Below are positions 24,283 through 32,719 of a stretch of DNA of 64,000 bases, in pieces. The notes under the pieces are model-generated. The model was not told the DNA's origin. It did no database searches and worked only from the letters and a program-made list of their open reading frames with translations. A program made the translations under genes and the position numbers. Position 1 is the stretch's first letter; each line of letters begins with the position of its first letter. The stretch is from M55B129 sp964506505 (GTDB lineage: Bacteria; Bacillota; Dethiobacteria; DTU022), in NCBI GenBank assembly GCA_964506505.1, contig CAZDKY010000047.1:1-64000 (forward strand), in the 5' to 3' direction.

Positions 24283-25413
24283 TCAGGCCCGGCTGTGCAA
24301 TATTTTTTTATATACTTCGATATAGCGATCCACCATCAGGTCGGTGGTAAAGTTTTCTTCCACGTGGCGGCGGCAGTCACGGCGATCGATGCGGTCAAAG
24401 CGAGCCAGGGCTACACCGGCTTCGTCAAGGCTGTCAACCAGGAAGCCGGTCTGGCCATCTTTGATCAGCTCGGGCATAGAGCCCCTGTTAAAAGCAATTA
24501 CCGGGGTGCCGCAGGCCATTGCTTCTACTACGCTCAGTCCGAAGGGTTCATCAAAATTTATCAGGTGCAGGAGGGCACCGGCGCGCCCGAGGACCTCTCC
24601 TTTTTCAGCCGGTCCTACGGGGCCGATGTAGTAAACCTGCTCACCATCCAGGTAAGGCTTGACATAGCGGTCGAAGTAGTTCTGATCCTGGATAATGCCG
24701 GCAATGACCAAAGGCAGTCCGGCCTGCTTGGCCAGGCGAATTGATTCATAAGCGCCCTTGTCATGGTGAATACGGCCAAAAAAGAGCAGATAGCCTGGCG
24801 CCGGGATCTGCGAGTATTTTTCCCGGGGGACCTCCGGCGGCCTGAATTCCGGTCTTTTTTCATACTGCTCTTTTTTACGTTTTGGCAGATTAACTTCTGC
24901 CGGGTTGCCCTGCGGATCGGCAAAGAAGGGATATTCTTCAACCGGTATACCGTGATGGACGGTAGCTGCATAATCAAGAGCAGGGTGGCGATCTGCTTCA
25001 CTGATGGCCACGTAATGGACACGGCCGTTGTAGCGCCGGAAGACCGGAAGGATCCGCGGCGAAGAAAAGCCGTGGATAGTTGTTAAAACCGGGGTATCCA
25101 CAAGCCCTGAATAGCTGAGGGGCAGGAAATCGAAATTATTATGAATCAGGTCATAGCAAGAAGCCTCCTCGAAGACGGAGGCAATGTGCAGGCATTCCCA
25201 CACTTTTGGGTCGAGTTCCGGGTCTTCCGACCAGGGACGCGGCGCTACCGCCTTCAGGTAGCCGGCGGTAATGGAATCGGCAGTGGCATAGAGTGTAACT
25301 TCTATTCCACGCCGGATTAAACCTTCGGTAAGCACACTGACAACCCACTCCCAGGGTCCATAATGCCGGGGTGGGGTGCGCCAGGATATGGGTGACAGCA
25401 TGGCAATTTTCAT
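24283..25413 (-). CDS. GT4 family glycosyltransferase
   Basis: 376 aa, GT-B fold, cytoplasmic. SPISWRTPPRHYGPWEWVVS is the acceptor-side N-terminal loop of many family 4 enzymes, YLLFFGRIHHDKGAYESIRL starts the donor domain, and EPFGLSVVEAMACGTPVIAF is the E-x7-E donor-binding motif. A polar insertion (~178-208, KRKKEQYEKRPEFRPPEVPR) sits between the two domains. The donor is probably GDP-mannose from context, which sequence alone does not prove. It lies 30 nt after the GH130 gene and upstream of the GT4 fusion on the same strand. Confidence 0.85.
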   Translation of the reverse strand: MKIAMLSPISWRTPPRHYGPWEWVVSVLTEGLIRRGIEVTLYATADSITAGYLKAVAPRPWSEDPELDPKVWECLHIASVFEEASCYDLIHNNFDFLPLSYSGLVDTPVLTTIHGFSSPRILPVFRRYNGRVHYVAISEADRHPALDYAATVHHGIPVEEYPFFADPQGNPAEVNLPKRKKEQYEKRPEFRPPEVPREKYSQIPAPGYLLFFGRIHHDKGAYESIRLAKQAGLPLVIAGIIQDQNYFDRYVKPYLDGEQVYYIGPVGPAEKGEVLGRAGALLHLINFDEPFGLSVVEAMACGTPVIAFNRGSMPELIKDGQTGFLVDSLDEAGVALARFDRIDRRDCRRHVEENFTTDLMVDRYIEVYKKILHSRA

Positions 25414-25443
25414 CTCACTGGAGAAGACAAAAACCTCCTCTCT

Positions 25444-26418
25444 CTAAGTAAGACAGAAACCTTCATCCTCGGAATCGTTGCAGTTCAAAAGATAACTGAC
25501 CAGGTCTTTCAATTTAGCTGAAGCCAGGCAGACGCTGGAATCGGCTGCCCCGTAATACATGATCAATTCATCGTTGATATGGTCGTAAATTGTCCCTGTG
25601 GGGAAGGTTACACCGGGGACGTCACCGACCCGTTCGTACGGTTCGTGGGGGCCAAAAACCCACTGGTCGCAGCGTTTCCTGATTTTCCACGGTTCATCCA
25701 GGTCGAGCAGGGCCAGACCGACCCGGTAGAGGCTCCCGGAAGCAGTATCACGCACACCGTGATAGATGATCAGCCACCCTTCGTCGGTTTCAATGGGCGG
25801 CGGCCCAAGGCCGACGCGAGTGGTGTCCCACCAGCCGGGGCGGACAGGCAGCAATATTTTATGTTCACCCCAGTGGATCATGTCGGGCGAATTGGCAATC
25901 CAGATGTGGGCTTCACCGCGGATAATGGGCCTGTGTATGAGCATGTAGCGGCGGTTGATCTTGCGCGGGAAAAGCGAGGCATCCTTGTCCTCGGGAGGGA
26001 GCATGGCCCCGCGGCGCTTGAAGGTAACCAGATCACTGCTCAGGGCCAGGGAAACAACCGGCCCGTCCTTGGAAAAGGAAACATAGGTAACGGCATACTT
26101 TCCCAGGTCTTCAAGCCAGACGATGCGGGGATCTTCAATGCCCCACCGTTCTTCGTCGTAATTGGAGTTGGGCATGAGCGCGGGCTGATTGTCGATCTGC
26201 CAGTTTGTTTTGCCGTCCTCACTGCGGGCAAAGGTGAAATGGGAAAAACCCCGCATGTCCTCGACGCGGACCAGCAGGTGGACCTTGCCTTCATGCTTGA
26301 TGGCAGCCGGGTTAAAGGTAGCATTGACCGGGTAAGGCCAGCAGTCCGGAAAAAGGATCGGATTTCCCTCAAATCTTTCAAATATTCCGGTTGGCCTGTA
26401 GTGGTTATGATAGATCAT
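25444..26418 (-). CDS. GH130 family beta-mannoside phosphorylase-type enzyme
   Basis: 324 aa five-bladed beta-propeller. ATFNPAAIKHEGKVHLLVRV, the general-acid motif GIEDPRIVWL, and WWDTTRVGLGPPPIETDEGW with LIIYHGV are typical of GH130. Characterised members phosphorolyse beta-1,2- or beta-1,4-mannosides to mannose-1-phosphate, or hydrolyse them. In either direction the product links to the ManC-mutase fusion in this cluster. No signal peptide, so cytoplasmic. ATG follows AAAGGAG. First gene of the minus-strand run GH130, GT4, GT4 fusion, ManC-PMM. Confidence 0.9.
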   Translation of the reverse strand: MIYHNHYRPTGIFERFEGNPILFPDCWPYPVNATFNPAAIKHEGKVHLLVRVEDMRGFSHFTFARSEDGKTNWQIDNQPALMPNSNYDEERWGIEDPRIVWLEDLGKYAVTYVSFSKDGPVVSLALSSDLVTFKRRGAMLPPEDKDASLFPRKINRRYMLIHRPIIRGEAHIWIANSPDMIHWGEHKILLPVRPGWWDTTRVGLGPPPIETDEGWLIIYHGVRDTASGSLYRVGLALLDLDEPWKIRKRCDQWVFGPHEPYERVGDVPGVTFPTGTIYDHINDELIMYYGAADSSVCLASAKLKDLVSYLLNCNDSEDEGFCLT

Positions 26419-26845
26419 ACCCTGGTTCTCCTTTTGGCAATAAGATACAATATATATGGACAGGCTTGCAGTTTGTTAACTTGTTTACATCACTGTATCT
26501 TTATTATTATATTAGATAACACATTTCCATCCTTCTTTAAATAAAATTCGCTCTTCACCTGGAGTTTTCCTTTTTTCCGTCCGTTACCGGCGTTCATCCA
26601 CGGCTTCGCCTTTTAGTGCTTTTTTACCGCCGCTTCCGGCGCTCCAGGGCCGGATTTTCTTTCTTCCCGCACTCACTTATCATCTTCTGTCCAGTTTTAT
26701 CTTGCGCTTTTTTTTTAATCCCGTTCTCCGGTTTCTTTTATAGCCCGCTTTCATATCATTGCGGTTGCTTCATGCCGGACAAAAGGGGTCATCATTTTTT
26801 GCTTGTTCGCTTCGGTGATTTCGTGATTGGAGCCGCTTTTCCCAT
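26419..26845. other. Gene-free stretch upstream of the mannose cluster
   Basis: 427 bp holding the probable promoter of the GH130-led unit and the 3' flank of the metallo-hydrolase gene. A weak stem (CGCCG/CGGCG near 26629-26642) lacks a T tract. An open plus-strand frame here has no ribosome binding site or family resemblance. Confidence 0.5.
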
Positions 26846-27532
26846 TTAGAAGAAATAGCGCTTGATCTGCTCGAAGTTGCGGCGCACGTTCTCTTCCTGC
26901 GTAACAATGCCCATGTGGCCGGGAAGAAGCAGTTCTATGTCTTCCAGTTTGGAAAGCTTTTCAATACTTTGGCCCAACGCGGCCATATCGCCGCCGGGCA
27001 GGTCAGATCGGCCGATGCTGCCATCAAAAACGGTGTCGCCGCTAATGAGGGCTTTTTCATTGAGCAGGTGAAAACAGACACAGCCCGGAGAATGACCGGG
27101 GGTATGGTAAACTTCGATACGGTCACTGCCACCTTCTACACCGAGATCCAACGTCCCTTCTTCAAGGTAGAAATCCGGTTTGAGATTGAGCTCATCTCCC
27201 GTGTTGGAAAGGTGGCGTTTGGCTATGGCTTCAACGATAAATTCGTCATCTTTGTGCATACCCACGGTAACACCGCTTTCGGCACGGAGCACACTTACGG
27301 CTTCCACATGATCTGGATGGCCATGGGTGCACAGGATCAAGTCAATATCGGTAACGTCAAAACCATCCTGGTTTAGGCTATCAACAAGGGACTCCAGGCA
27401 AGCTTCGTTGAACTCATTGACGATGTATCCGGGATCAAACAAAATGGTCTTTTCCCCTTTGAACAGGTAGCTGTTGCAATTGTTGGCATTCCCCCGCCAG
27501 GGGTAAAAGTAAAGTTTATCCGTCAGTTTCAT
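26846..27532 (-). CDS. Metallo-beta-lactamase fold hydrolase (glyoxalase II-like)
   Basis: 228 aa. Metal ligands: CTHGHPDH (HxHxDH), His in YHTPGHSPG, Asp in ISGDTVFDGSIGRSD and His in LLPGHM. The GSIGRSDLPGG segment is common in glyoxalase II-like and persulfide-dioxygenase-like hydrolases. The substrate is unknown, probably a thioester. ATG at 27530-27532 with AAAGGAGG 9 nt upstream; the frame is open 14 codons further but unsupported. A hairpin separates it from the MoaD/AOR genes. Confidence 0.88.
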   Translation of the reverse strand: MKLTDKLYFYPWRGNANNCNSYLFKGEKTILFDPGYIVNEFNEACLESLVDSLNQDGFDVTDIDLILCTHGHPDHVEAVSVLRAESGVTVGMHKDDEFIVEAIAKRHLSNTGDELNLKPDFYLEEGTLDLGVEGGSDRIEVYHTPGHSPGCVCFHLLNEKALISGDTVFDGSIGRSDLPGGDMAALGQSIEKLSKLEDIELLLPGHMGIVTQEENVRRNFEQIKRYFF

Positions 27533-27605
27533 CGTAAGTTTCCTCCTTTTTCTGAAGGATTTCAAACAATTCATATCATACCACAGGAAAAGCCGGTTGC
27601 CAAAG

Positions 27606-27636
27606 AATGAAGCGCGAAAATTATCCGCGCTTCATT
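27606..27636 (-). terminator. Hairpin after the AOR-MoaD genes
   Basis: Perfect 11-bp inverted repeat AATGAAGCGCG (27606-27616) / CGCGCTTCATT (27626-27636), 9-nt loop, 44 bp after the MoaD-like stop. The following T tract is weak (CTTTG), so termination efficiency is uncertain. Confidence 0.5.
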
Positions 27637-27679
27637 CCTGTTAAAAACTTTTAAACGGCAGCCAAACCCGTCTTCATCC

Positions 27680-27919
27680 CTATCCGCCGGCGATGGCAGG
27701 AAAAAAAGCTACCACTTCTCCTTCAGAAAGGCGATAATCAAAAGAACGTTTTTTATATCCGATGAAAACATGTTTAACCGCTCCTGCTTCTATCCCCAGA
27801 TGATTCACCAGATCACCAACGGCGGATCCTGCGGACAAATTCACGTTAACAGGCTGATTGCCTGTCCCTTCCGGATTGTACCCGGCCAGGGTGGCATATA
27901 AACGAACTGTTACTTTCAT
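27680..27919 (-). CDS. MoaD/ThiS-family sulfur carrier
   Basis: 79 aa beta-grasp protein ending FFPAIAGG; the terminal Gly-Gly is the residue pair activated as a thiocarboxylate. The body (VRLYATLAGYNP, VGDLVNHLGIEAG, LSEGEVVAFFPAIAGG) matches MoaD. It begins 3 nt after the aldehyde ferredoxin oxidoreductase stop, so it probably supplies dithiolene sulfur for the tungstopterin of that enzyme. MoaD-like genes are frequent AOR neighbours. Confidence 0.88.
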   Translation of the reverse strand: MKVTVRLYATLAGYNPEGTGNQPVNVNLSAGSAVGDLVNHLGIEAGAVKHVFIGYKKRSFDYRLSEGEVVAFFPAIAGG

Positions 27920-27922
27920 CAG

Positions 27923-29665
27923 CTATTTTTCCCAGAATGCGTCGAGTTCTTCATCGGTAACATCCCAGACCACGTTATGCGGCGGTAGTTTTTCATAGGT
28001 CATAAATTCCGGCATGCGATCTGCCTCTTTACCAATACCCGCCTGGAGGTTGAAATCATGTTCCAGACGCAGGATCTCATCACCAATTCTGGTCACATCG
28101 TCAGCGGTGTAGTTGGTACCCACCATGGCATTTACAGTCTGGACCATGCCATCAAAACCACTGCTGATATCAAGAATGGGGAAAGCAATGAAGAGACAGT
28201 AACCGGCAGCATCAATAAATGCGGTTGTTTGCTGGAAGGCTTTCGAAAGGCCGACCTTGTCTTTTTTGGAAAGAGGGTCCGCCTTGCCACCGACGGCAAG
28301 AATTTCAGGTGCAATTGTGTATCCGGCAGTGTGATCGGCGCCCATGGTCGAAGTGGCATAGGTCACACCGATTCCTTTGACCGCCCGCGGTTCGTAAGCC
28401 GGCATACTCTGCCGCTTAATGGTGGGGATGCGGGTAACCCCATAAGCTTCGCCGGTGAACTGGGTGCCCTGGCCGAGAATATGGCCGAGCGAGGAACCTT
28501 TGCCAATTTCCTTCAGCAGTTCAATGGCTTTCGGCCCGTCTCCGAATTCGGCCAGGCCTGCTTCCATGGCCACACCGAGCATTCCCCCGGCTTCAATAGT
28601 ATCAAGGCCCATGTCATTGCAAAGCCGCACCAGCTCGGCGACATGATCAAGATTGTCGATACCGCAATTGGCCCCCAGGGACCAGAGAGATTCGTATTCA
28701 ACGCAGGAGACATGCTCGCTGCCATCTTCCCTGGCATAAACGTTGGAGCAGTGTATGATGCAACCAGGGTGGCAGCTGTGCCCCATCATCCCGGCTCCGC
28801 CTCTTTTTTCAGCCGCTTCGGCCAGCGCTTCACCACTGATTTTTGCCGCTCCCTCGAATACCCCTGACCGGAAATTTCTGGTCGGCAGTCCGCCGGCTTC
28901 GTTAAGAATGTTAACCAGGACGGCTGTACCAAAGCTATTCAGGGCTCCGCCCTTCTTGGTAACATCATGCTTCATAATCGCTTCAGCCAGTTTCTTCTGT
29001 CCTTCCTTGAAGGCTTCCGGATCTTTGGGTTTAACACCCGGGGCACCGCTGTCATCAAGCACTATCGCCTTCAATTTCTTGGAGCCCATCACTGCCCCAA
29101 GGCCGCCACGTGCGGCATAACGGGAAGACCGTCCTTCCGGATCGTTGAAAGCAATGCCGGCCATGGCCATTTTCGCTTCGCCGGCCGGACCAATCAGGCA
29201 AAATGATGTTTTCTCACCGAATTTGTCCCAGATCATTCCGGCACATTCATAAGTCCCCTTGCCGCACAGATCATCGGCCGGGACCAGCTCCCCGCCATCA
29301 ACAGTTAGTTTAAGCATCAGGCACTGCTCTTCTTCCGGAAGACCTTCCACCACCAGGGCGCTGTAACCCATACGGGCCATCTTCTGGACAAAAGATGTGC
29401 CGGCGTTAGATTCTTTGATGCCGCCTGTAAGTGGCGATTTTCCGCCAACGGAGATGCGCCCCGAGTTAGGGGCATAGGTCCCGCTGACAATACCCGGGGC
29501 AAAAACCAGCTTGTTGTTTGGCCCCAGAGGATGGCATAGCGCCGGTACTTCATCGCTGATCAACAGTGATGTCAACCAGCGCCCTCCCTTCCCGGCGTAT
29601 TTCTCAGGCAGCGGCTCAACATTAATTTCTTTCTTTGTCATATTAACGCGAACAAGTTTACCCAT
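27923..29665 (-). CDS. Tungsten-containing aldehyde ferredoxin oxidoreductase
   Basis: 580 aa. Oxidises aldehydes to carboxylates with ferredoxin. MGKLVRVNMTKKEINVEPLP and LVFAPGIVSGTYAPNSGRIS match the AOR family, as do GRSSRYAARGGLGAVMGSK (pterin binding) and LGANCGIDNLDHVAEL. The cluster cysteines GHSCHPGCIIHC are spaced C-x3-C-x3-C, as in a subgroup, rather than the classical C-x2-C-x3-C; the distal cysteine is in DAAGYCLF. ATG at 29663-29665 has AAGGAGG 7 nt upstream; a longer frame to 29743 is unlikely. Aldehydes from amino-acid breakdown are plausible substrates. Confidence 0.92.
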   Translation of the reverse strand: MGKLVRVNMTKKEINVEPLPEKYAGKGGRWLTSLLISDEVPALCHPLGPNNKLVFAPGIVSGTYAPNSGRISVGGKSPLTGGIKESNAGTSFVQKMARMGYSALVVEGLPEEEQCLMLKLTVDGGELVPADDLCGKGTYECAGMIWDKFGEKTSFCLIGPAGEAKMAMAGIAFNDPEGRSSRYAARGGLGAVMGSKKLKAIVLDDSGAPGVKPKDPEAFKEGQKKLAEAIMKHDVTKKGGALNSFGTAVLVNILNEAGGLPTRNFRSGVFEGAAKISGEALAEAAEKRGGAGMMGHSCHPGCIIHCSNVYAREDGSEHVSCVEYESLWSLGANCGIDNLDHVAELVRLCNDMGLDTIEAGGMLGVAMEAGLAEFGDGPKAIELLKEIGKGSSLGHILGQGTQFTGEAYGVTRIPTIKRQSMPAYEPRAVKGIGVTYATSTMGADHTAGYTIAPEILAVGGKADPLSKKDKVGLSKAFQQTTAFIDAAGYCLFIAFPILDISSGFDGMVQTVNAMVGTNYTADDVTRIGDEILRLEHDFNLQAGIGKEADRMPEFMTYEKLPPHNVVWDVTDEELDAFWEK

Positions 29666-29895
29666 CCGGAATCCTCCTTCATTTTTCAAATATTTTAATG
29701 ATAAAAGGAAATAAAGATAAACCACAGTAACGCAACACTTCAAAAAAAGTATAACATAAATATGAATTATCGGTCAATTACTTTTATTTATTAGTATATA
29801 TTCTATATTCTGAACGTATAGCTGAAATTGGTTGAATTTGGCTGGCCCGGCCTTGATTAGAAATGTTAGGCCGGTAGCTGGCGAAAGAGGGGTTT

Positions 29896-30216
29896 TCAGA
29901 TAGCCACGCGCAGGAGGGCTATGAGGACCATCCCGACTATGACAGTGATAAAAAGATTGCGGGTGTACATAGCAAGGGCAAAAACGGGTATGGAGACCCA
30001 GAAAGCCTGGTTAGTCTGCAAGGAAAGGTCCAGTCCGCCGGCAGGGGCAAAGAGAGCCGGGGCCAGAATGGCAGCCAGAACAGCCACCGGAACGTAGGAA
30101 AGCCAGAGGGTGACCCACCGTGGTAAACGGCGCCGTGACAGAATTAAGGCGGGTATAACCCGCGGCAGGTAGGTAACTGCAGTCATCAAAAATATGAGCA
30201 ACGCTGTTTCTTTCAC
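29896..30216 (-). CDS. azlD: AzlD-type branched-chain amino acid exporter subunit
   Basis: 106 aa with three to four hydrophobic segments (ETALLIFLMTAVTYLPRVIP; WVTLWLSYVPVAVLAAILAP; FWVSIPVFALAMYTRN; ITVIVGMVLIALLRVAI). The YLPRVIPAL motif is diagnostic for AzlD. It works with AzlC, encoded 212 bp upstream. GTG start with AAAGGAG 8 nt before. Confidence 0.88.
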   Translation of the reverse strand: MKETALLIFLMTAVTYLPRVIPALILSRRRLPRWVTLWLSYVPVAVLAAILAPALFAPAGGLDLSLQTNQAFWVSIPVFALAMYTRNLFITVIVGMVLIALLRVAI

Positions 30217-30428
30217 CGGACAATCTCCTTTATTTTAATTTGACTTATTAAGGACCAATCTGCCTTTTTTGTTTCCAGGGTATTCAGATTGAGCTGTCAA
30301 TCATCTGTCCCCGGTCACACTCCTGACCATATCTGTCAGCCCTGCAGTAAAGCGACAGCTTGAAGAAGGCCATCGAGGATCCTGCGACTATCTTTATCCT
30401 GCCGGTCCTAAATATCTTGATTCTGCCT

Positions 30429-31262
30429 TTATTCATTATTTATCTCACTGGTCTCATTTACCGCATCAAAACAATCGTCCTTGTTCGGGCTTTGCGGATC
30501 TCCTTTCTCCGATCTGTATTCCAGGGCTGCTCCGACAGCGGCGGCGGTTACGGTAGCAACGATAATGTAAAACTGGCTCATACCGCTCATGTAAAGCAGG
30601 AGGCCAATTGCTGCTGCCAGCAGGGCAATCAATGCCCGGCGGCTGCTGTCAATCTGCATTACCAGCAGGGCAATGAACATGGCCGGCAGGGCATAATCAA
30701 TACCCAAATTTTCTATATTTAAAGTGACCCGCTCACCGAGCCAGGTGCCCAGCAGGGTACCTATGATCCAGGCCAGATGGGAAGAAAGGTTGAGGGCAAA
30801 AAGTTCTCCTGCCGGCGGTACTCCGCTTCGGCGGAAAAAAGCCGAATGGACTACAAAGGTTTCATCAGTCAGCTCATAGCTGAAAAGAGCCACCTGCCAT
30901 ATTTTTAAGCTCTTCAGGTATGGTGCCATGTAAGCGCTCATCAAAAGGTGACGGAGGTTAACCAAAAATACAGTGGTAGTAATAGCAGCCAGGTTTGCCC
31001 CGGCCCCGATCATACCGACGGAGATCAGCTGGGCTGAGCCGGCAAAGACAAAAACGGACATGCCCAGGGCACCGAATGAACTTAAACCGTTTGTTCTGGC
31101 CAGCACGCCGAAAGCCAGTCCAACGGGCAGGTAACCCAGAATGATCGGAACAGCCCTGACCATTCCGGTCAGGGCTATGTGCCTTCTTTTATGCCCGGCG
31201 GCTTGATCTTGCCTGGAATTTGCTTCCTGCCGCCCGTTTTCTTTGTTCTTTTTCCAACCCAA
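30429..31262 (-). CDS. azlC: AzlC-type branched-chain amino acid exporter subunit
   Basis: 277 aa integral membrane protein. AVPIILGYLPVGLAFGVLARTNGLS, FAGSAQLISVGMIGAGA and RHLLMSAYMAPYLK followed by FSYELTDETFVV are characteristic of AzlC. The ~32-residue N-terminus (KKNKENGRQEANSRQDQAAG) is polar and lysine/glutamine-rich, and the tail is acidic and hydrophilic. TTG at 31260-31262 is assumed, with AGGGTGAT upstream; a start at the internal MVRAVPII would remove that tail, so the N-terminus is uncertain. The 212-bp gap to azlD holds no gene I can support. Confidence 0.85.
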   Translation of the reverse strand: MGWKKNKENGRQEANSRQDQAAGHKRRHIALTGMVRAVPIILGYLPVGLAFGVLARTNGLSSFGALGMSVFVFAGSAQLISVGMIGAGANLAAITTTVFLVNLRHLLMSAYMAPYLKSLKIWQVALFSYELTDETFVVHSAFFRRSGVPPAGELFALNLSSHLAWIIGTLLGTWLGERVTLNIENLGIDYALPAMFIALLVMQIDSSRRALIALLAAAIGLLLYMSGMSQFYIIVATVTAAAVGAALEYRSEKGDPQSPNKDDCFDAVNETSEINNE

Positions 31263-31295
31263 CAGATCACCCTGTATACTGCGGCATATGCCTGT

Positions 31296-31547
31296 TTATG
31301 TTACCTTGAAGACGGTGTCTCCTTCTCTTACTTTATCTCTCACTTTCAGGCCGACCAGGTCTCCTGCTTTGGCCGTTTCAATATTTTCGTGTTCCACCTG
31401 CATCGATTTAACATTTTGCTCAATATCGGTGGTGGCACCAACAATCGCAATCCGGTCTCCTACTTCTAGTGTGTCATCAAGCTTCAGGATGGCAACCCCG
31501 ATCTTGCTGTAGTAATGGGTCACCTGACCGACAATCTGTCGTTCCAT
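31296..31547 (-). CDS. Small EF-Tu domain II-like protein
   Basis: 83 aa. The sequence VGQVTHYYSKIGVAILKLDD, then VGDRIAIVG and MQVEHENIETAKAGDLVGLKV, has the beta-barrel pattern of translation-factor domain II (as in EF-Tu/IF2), also found in a free-standing small protein and in the C-terminus of some U32 peptidases. No GTPase domain is present. Function unknown; the neighbour is thioredoxin. ATG at 31545-31547 with AAGGATG nearby. Confidence 0.78.
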   Translation of the reverse strand: MERQIVGQVTHYYSKIGVAILKLDDTLEVGDRIAIVGATTDIEQNVKSMQVEHENIETAKAGDLVGLKVRDKVREGDTVFKVT

Positions 31548-31684
31548 GGCTCAAAACACATCCTTTCGGAATATTTTCATTTTTTCATTAACCGGAATAC
31601 GTCTCCTCTTTCGCCGGCCTGTTTAATCGACGGTTAAAAAGCTACAGCCGCTGCCGCCTTAAAGATGCCTGACAGGCTGACCCC

Positions 31685-32011
31685 CTAGATGTGAGGGTTC
31701 AGCTTGTCGTTCAGGGATTGCTTGCTCATTGCTCCGACAAAACTATCCACTACCTGACCATTTTTAAAAAGAAACATGGTCGGGATGCTCATGATACCGA
31801 ATTTCTGAGCCAGCTCGTTGTTTTCGTCAACATTCACTTTTAAAACTTTCAGCTTGCCGTCATTGGCAGCTGCTACTTCTTCCAGAATGGGGCCGAGCAT
31901 TTTGCAAGGTCCGCACCAGGGGGCCCAAAAGTCGACCAGAACCGGCAAATCGGATTTTAGCACCTCTTCTTCAAATTGATCTCCGTTGATGTGTTTAGGT
32001 AATTCAGCCAA
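31685..32011 (-). CDS. trxA: Thioredoxin
   Basis: 108 aa. Active site WCGPC (32-36) in VDFWAPWCGPCKMLGPIL, conserved cis-Pro segment IMSIPTMFLFKNGQ. Standard length for cytosolic thioredoxin. TTG start at 32009-32011, with AAGGAGG 9 nt upstream. Same strand as the small EF-Tu-domain-like gene, 137 bp apart. A disulfide reductase partner is not in the window. Confidence 0.95.
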   Translation of the reverse strand: MAELPKHINGDQFEEEVLKSDLPVLVDFWAPWCGPCKMLGPILEEVAAANDGKLKVLKVNVDENNELAQKFGIMSIPTMFLFKNGQVVDSFVGAMSKQSLNDKLNPHI

Positions 32012-32719
32012 AACTGTCTTCCTCCTTCTTGCATATTGATCAATGACAATAAAATCATTTCTTAGTTACCATTCTACACCAGCCCCCGGCGGGAATCAAC
32101 TAAACTTGACTTATTACTGTGAAAAGTTTCAGCAAGTAAATTGCCAAAGTAAGTTCTACAGTGGACGACGGTGTAGCATTTAGCCTGGGAAGTATTTTTT
32201 GGTAGAATTAAGTCTGGGAAGTTTTTTTAGTAGAATTAAGTCTGGGAAGTTTTCCTTTATCCGTTAGTTTGACAGCATAATTTGGTATGAGAATAACAAA
32301 TCTCTTGCTGCATAAGGCTTCGTGGGATTATATTTTTGCATTTTAGGCATATTTATTTGGCACAAAAACAAAAAAGTAAAATATTTTCCTGATCAATTGT
32401 CAGCCCAGGTTAAAAGGGCTGTCTTGCAGATTGATACTATGGTTGGCTTACGGCATTTAATTAACCTTTACCCCGCCAAATCCGGCAAGGGTTGAAAAAG
32501 ACTCATCATGCATAGTTACTGCAGGGGGCAACCTCTTTTGCTGCCATCTGCGGCAGGAAAGTTGCATTAGAATATTGAAATTTAATGATTGTGCCAATCT
32601 GTGCTATTCTTAAACAGTCGCCGCCTTTTAGTTCAGCGGCGGTTGAGTAGAGGTTATGGCAAGATCATCTTTTAAACAATTTTTAATGCAATATTAAAAT
32701 AACAGGATGGGAGCAAAAT
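32012..32719. other. Long gene-free stretch between trxA and the paaK operon
   Basis: 708 bp between divergent genes. It contains the tandem repeats at 32180-32255, a stem CGCCGC (32619-32624) / GCGGCG (32636-32641) without a T tract about 80 bp before paaK, and otherwise nothing I recognise. Promoters for trxA and the paaK operon must lie here. No tRNA or known riboswitch could be supported. Confidence 0.6.
32180..32255. repeat. Three 28-bp tandem repeats, possible solo IS end
   Basis: Units 32180-32207, 32208-32235 and a partial third from 32236, each with CTGGGAAGT followed by a T run and GTAGAA. Copies two and three are nearly identical; copy one has small changes. A short T-rich unit repeated at a fixed period is the style of IS21-type termini. 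No transposase is adjacent. Confidence 0.7.

Noticed and set aside
26616..26849. Plus-strand 77-codon frame upstream of the mannose cluster
   Set aside because: No ribosome binding site and a compositional shadow; no homologue recognised.
32180..32255. CRISPR array
   Set aside because: The 28-bp units are directly adjacent without spacers, and there are no cas genes.
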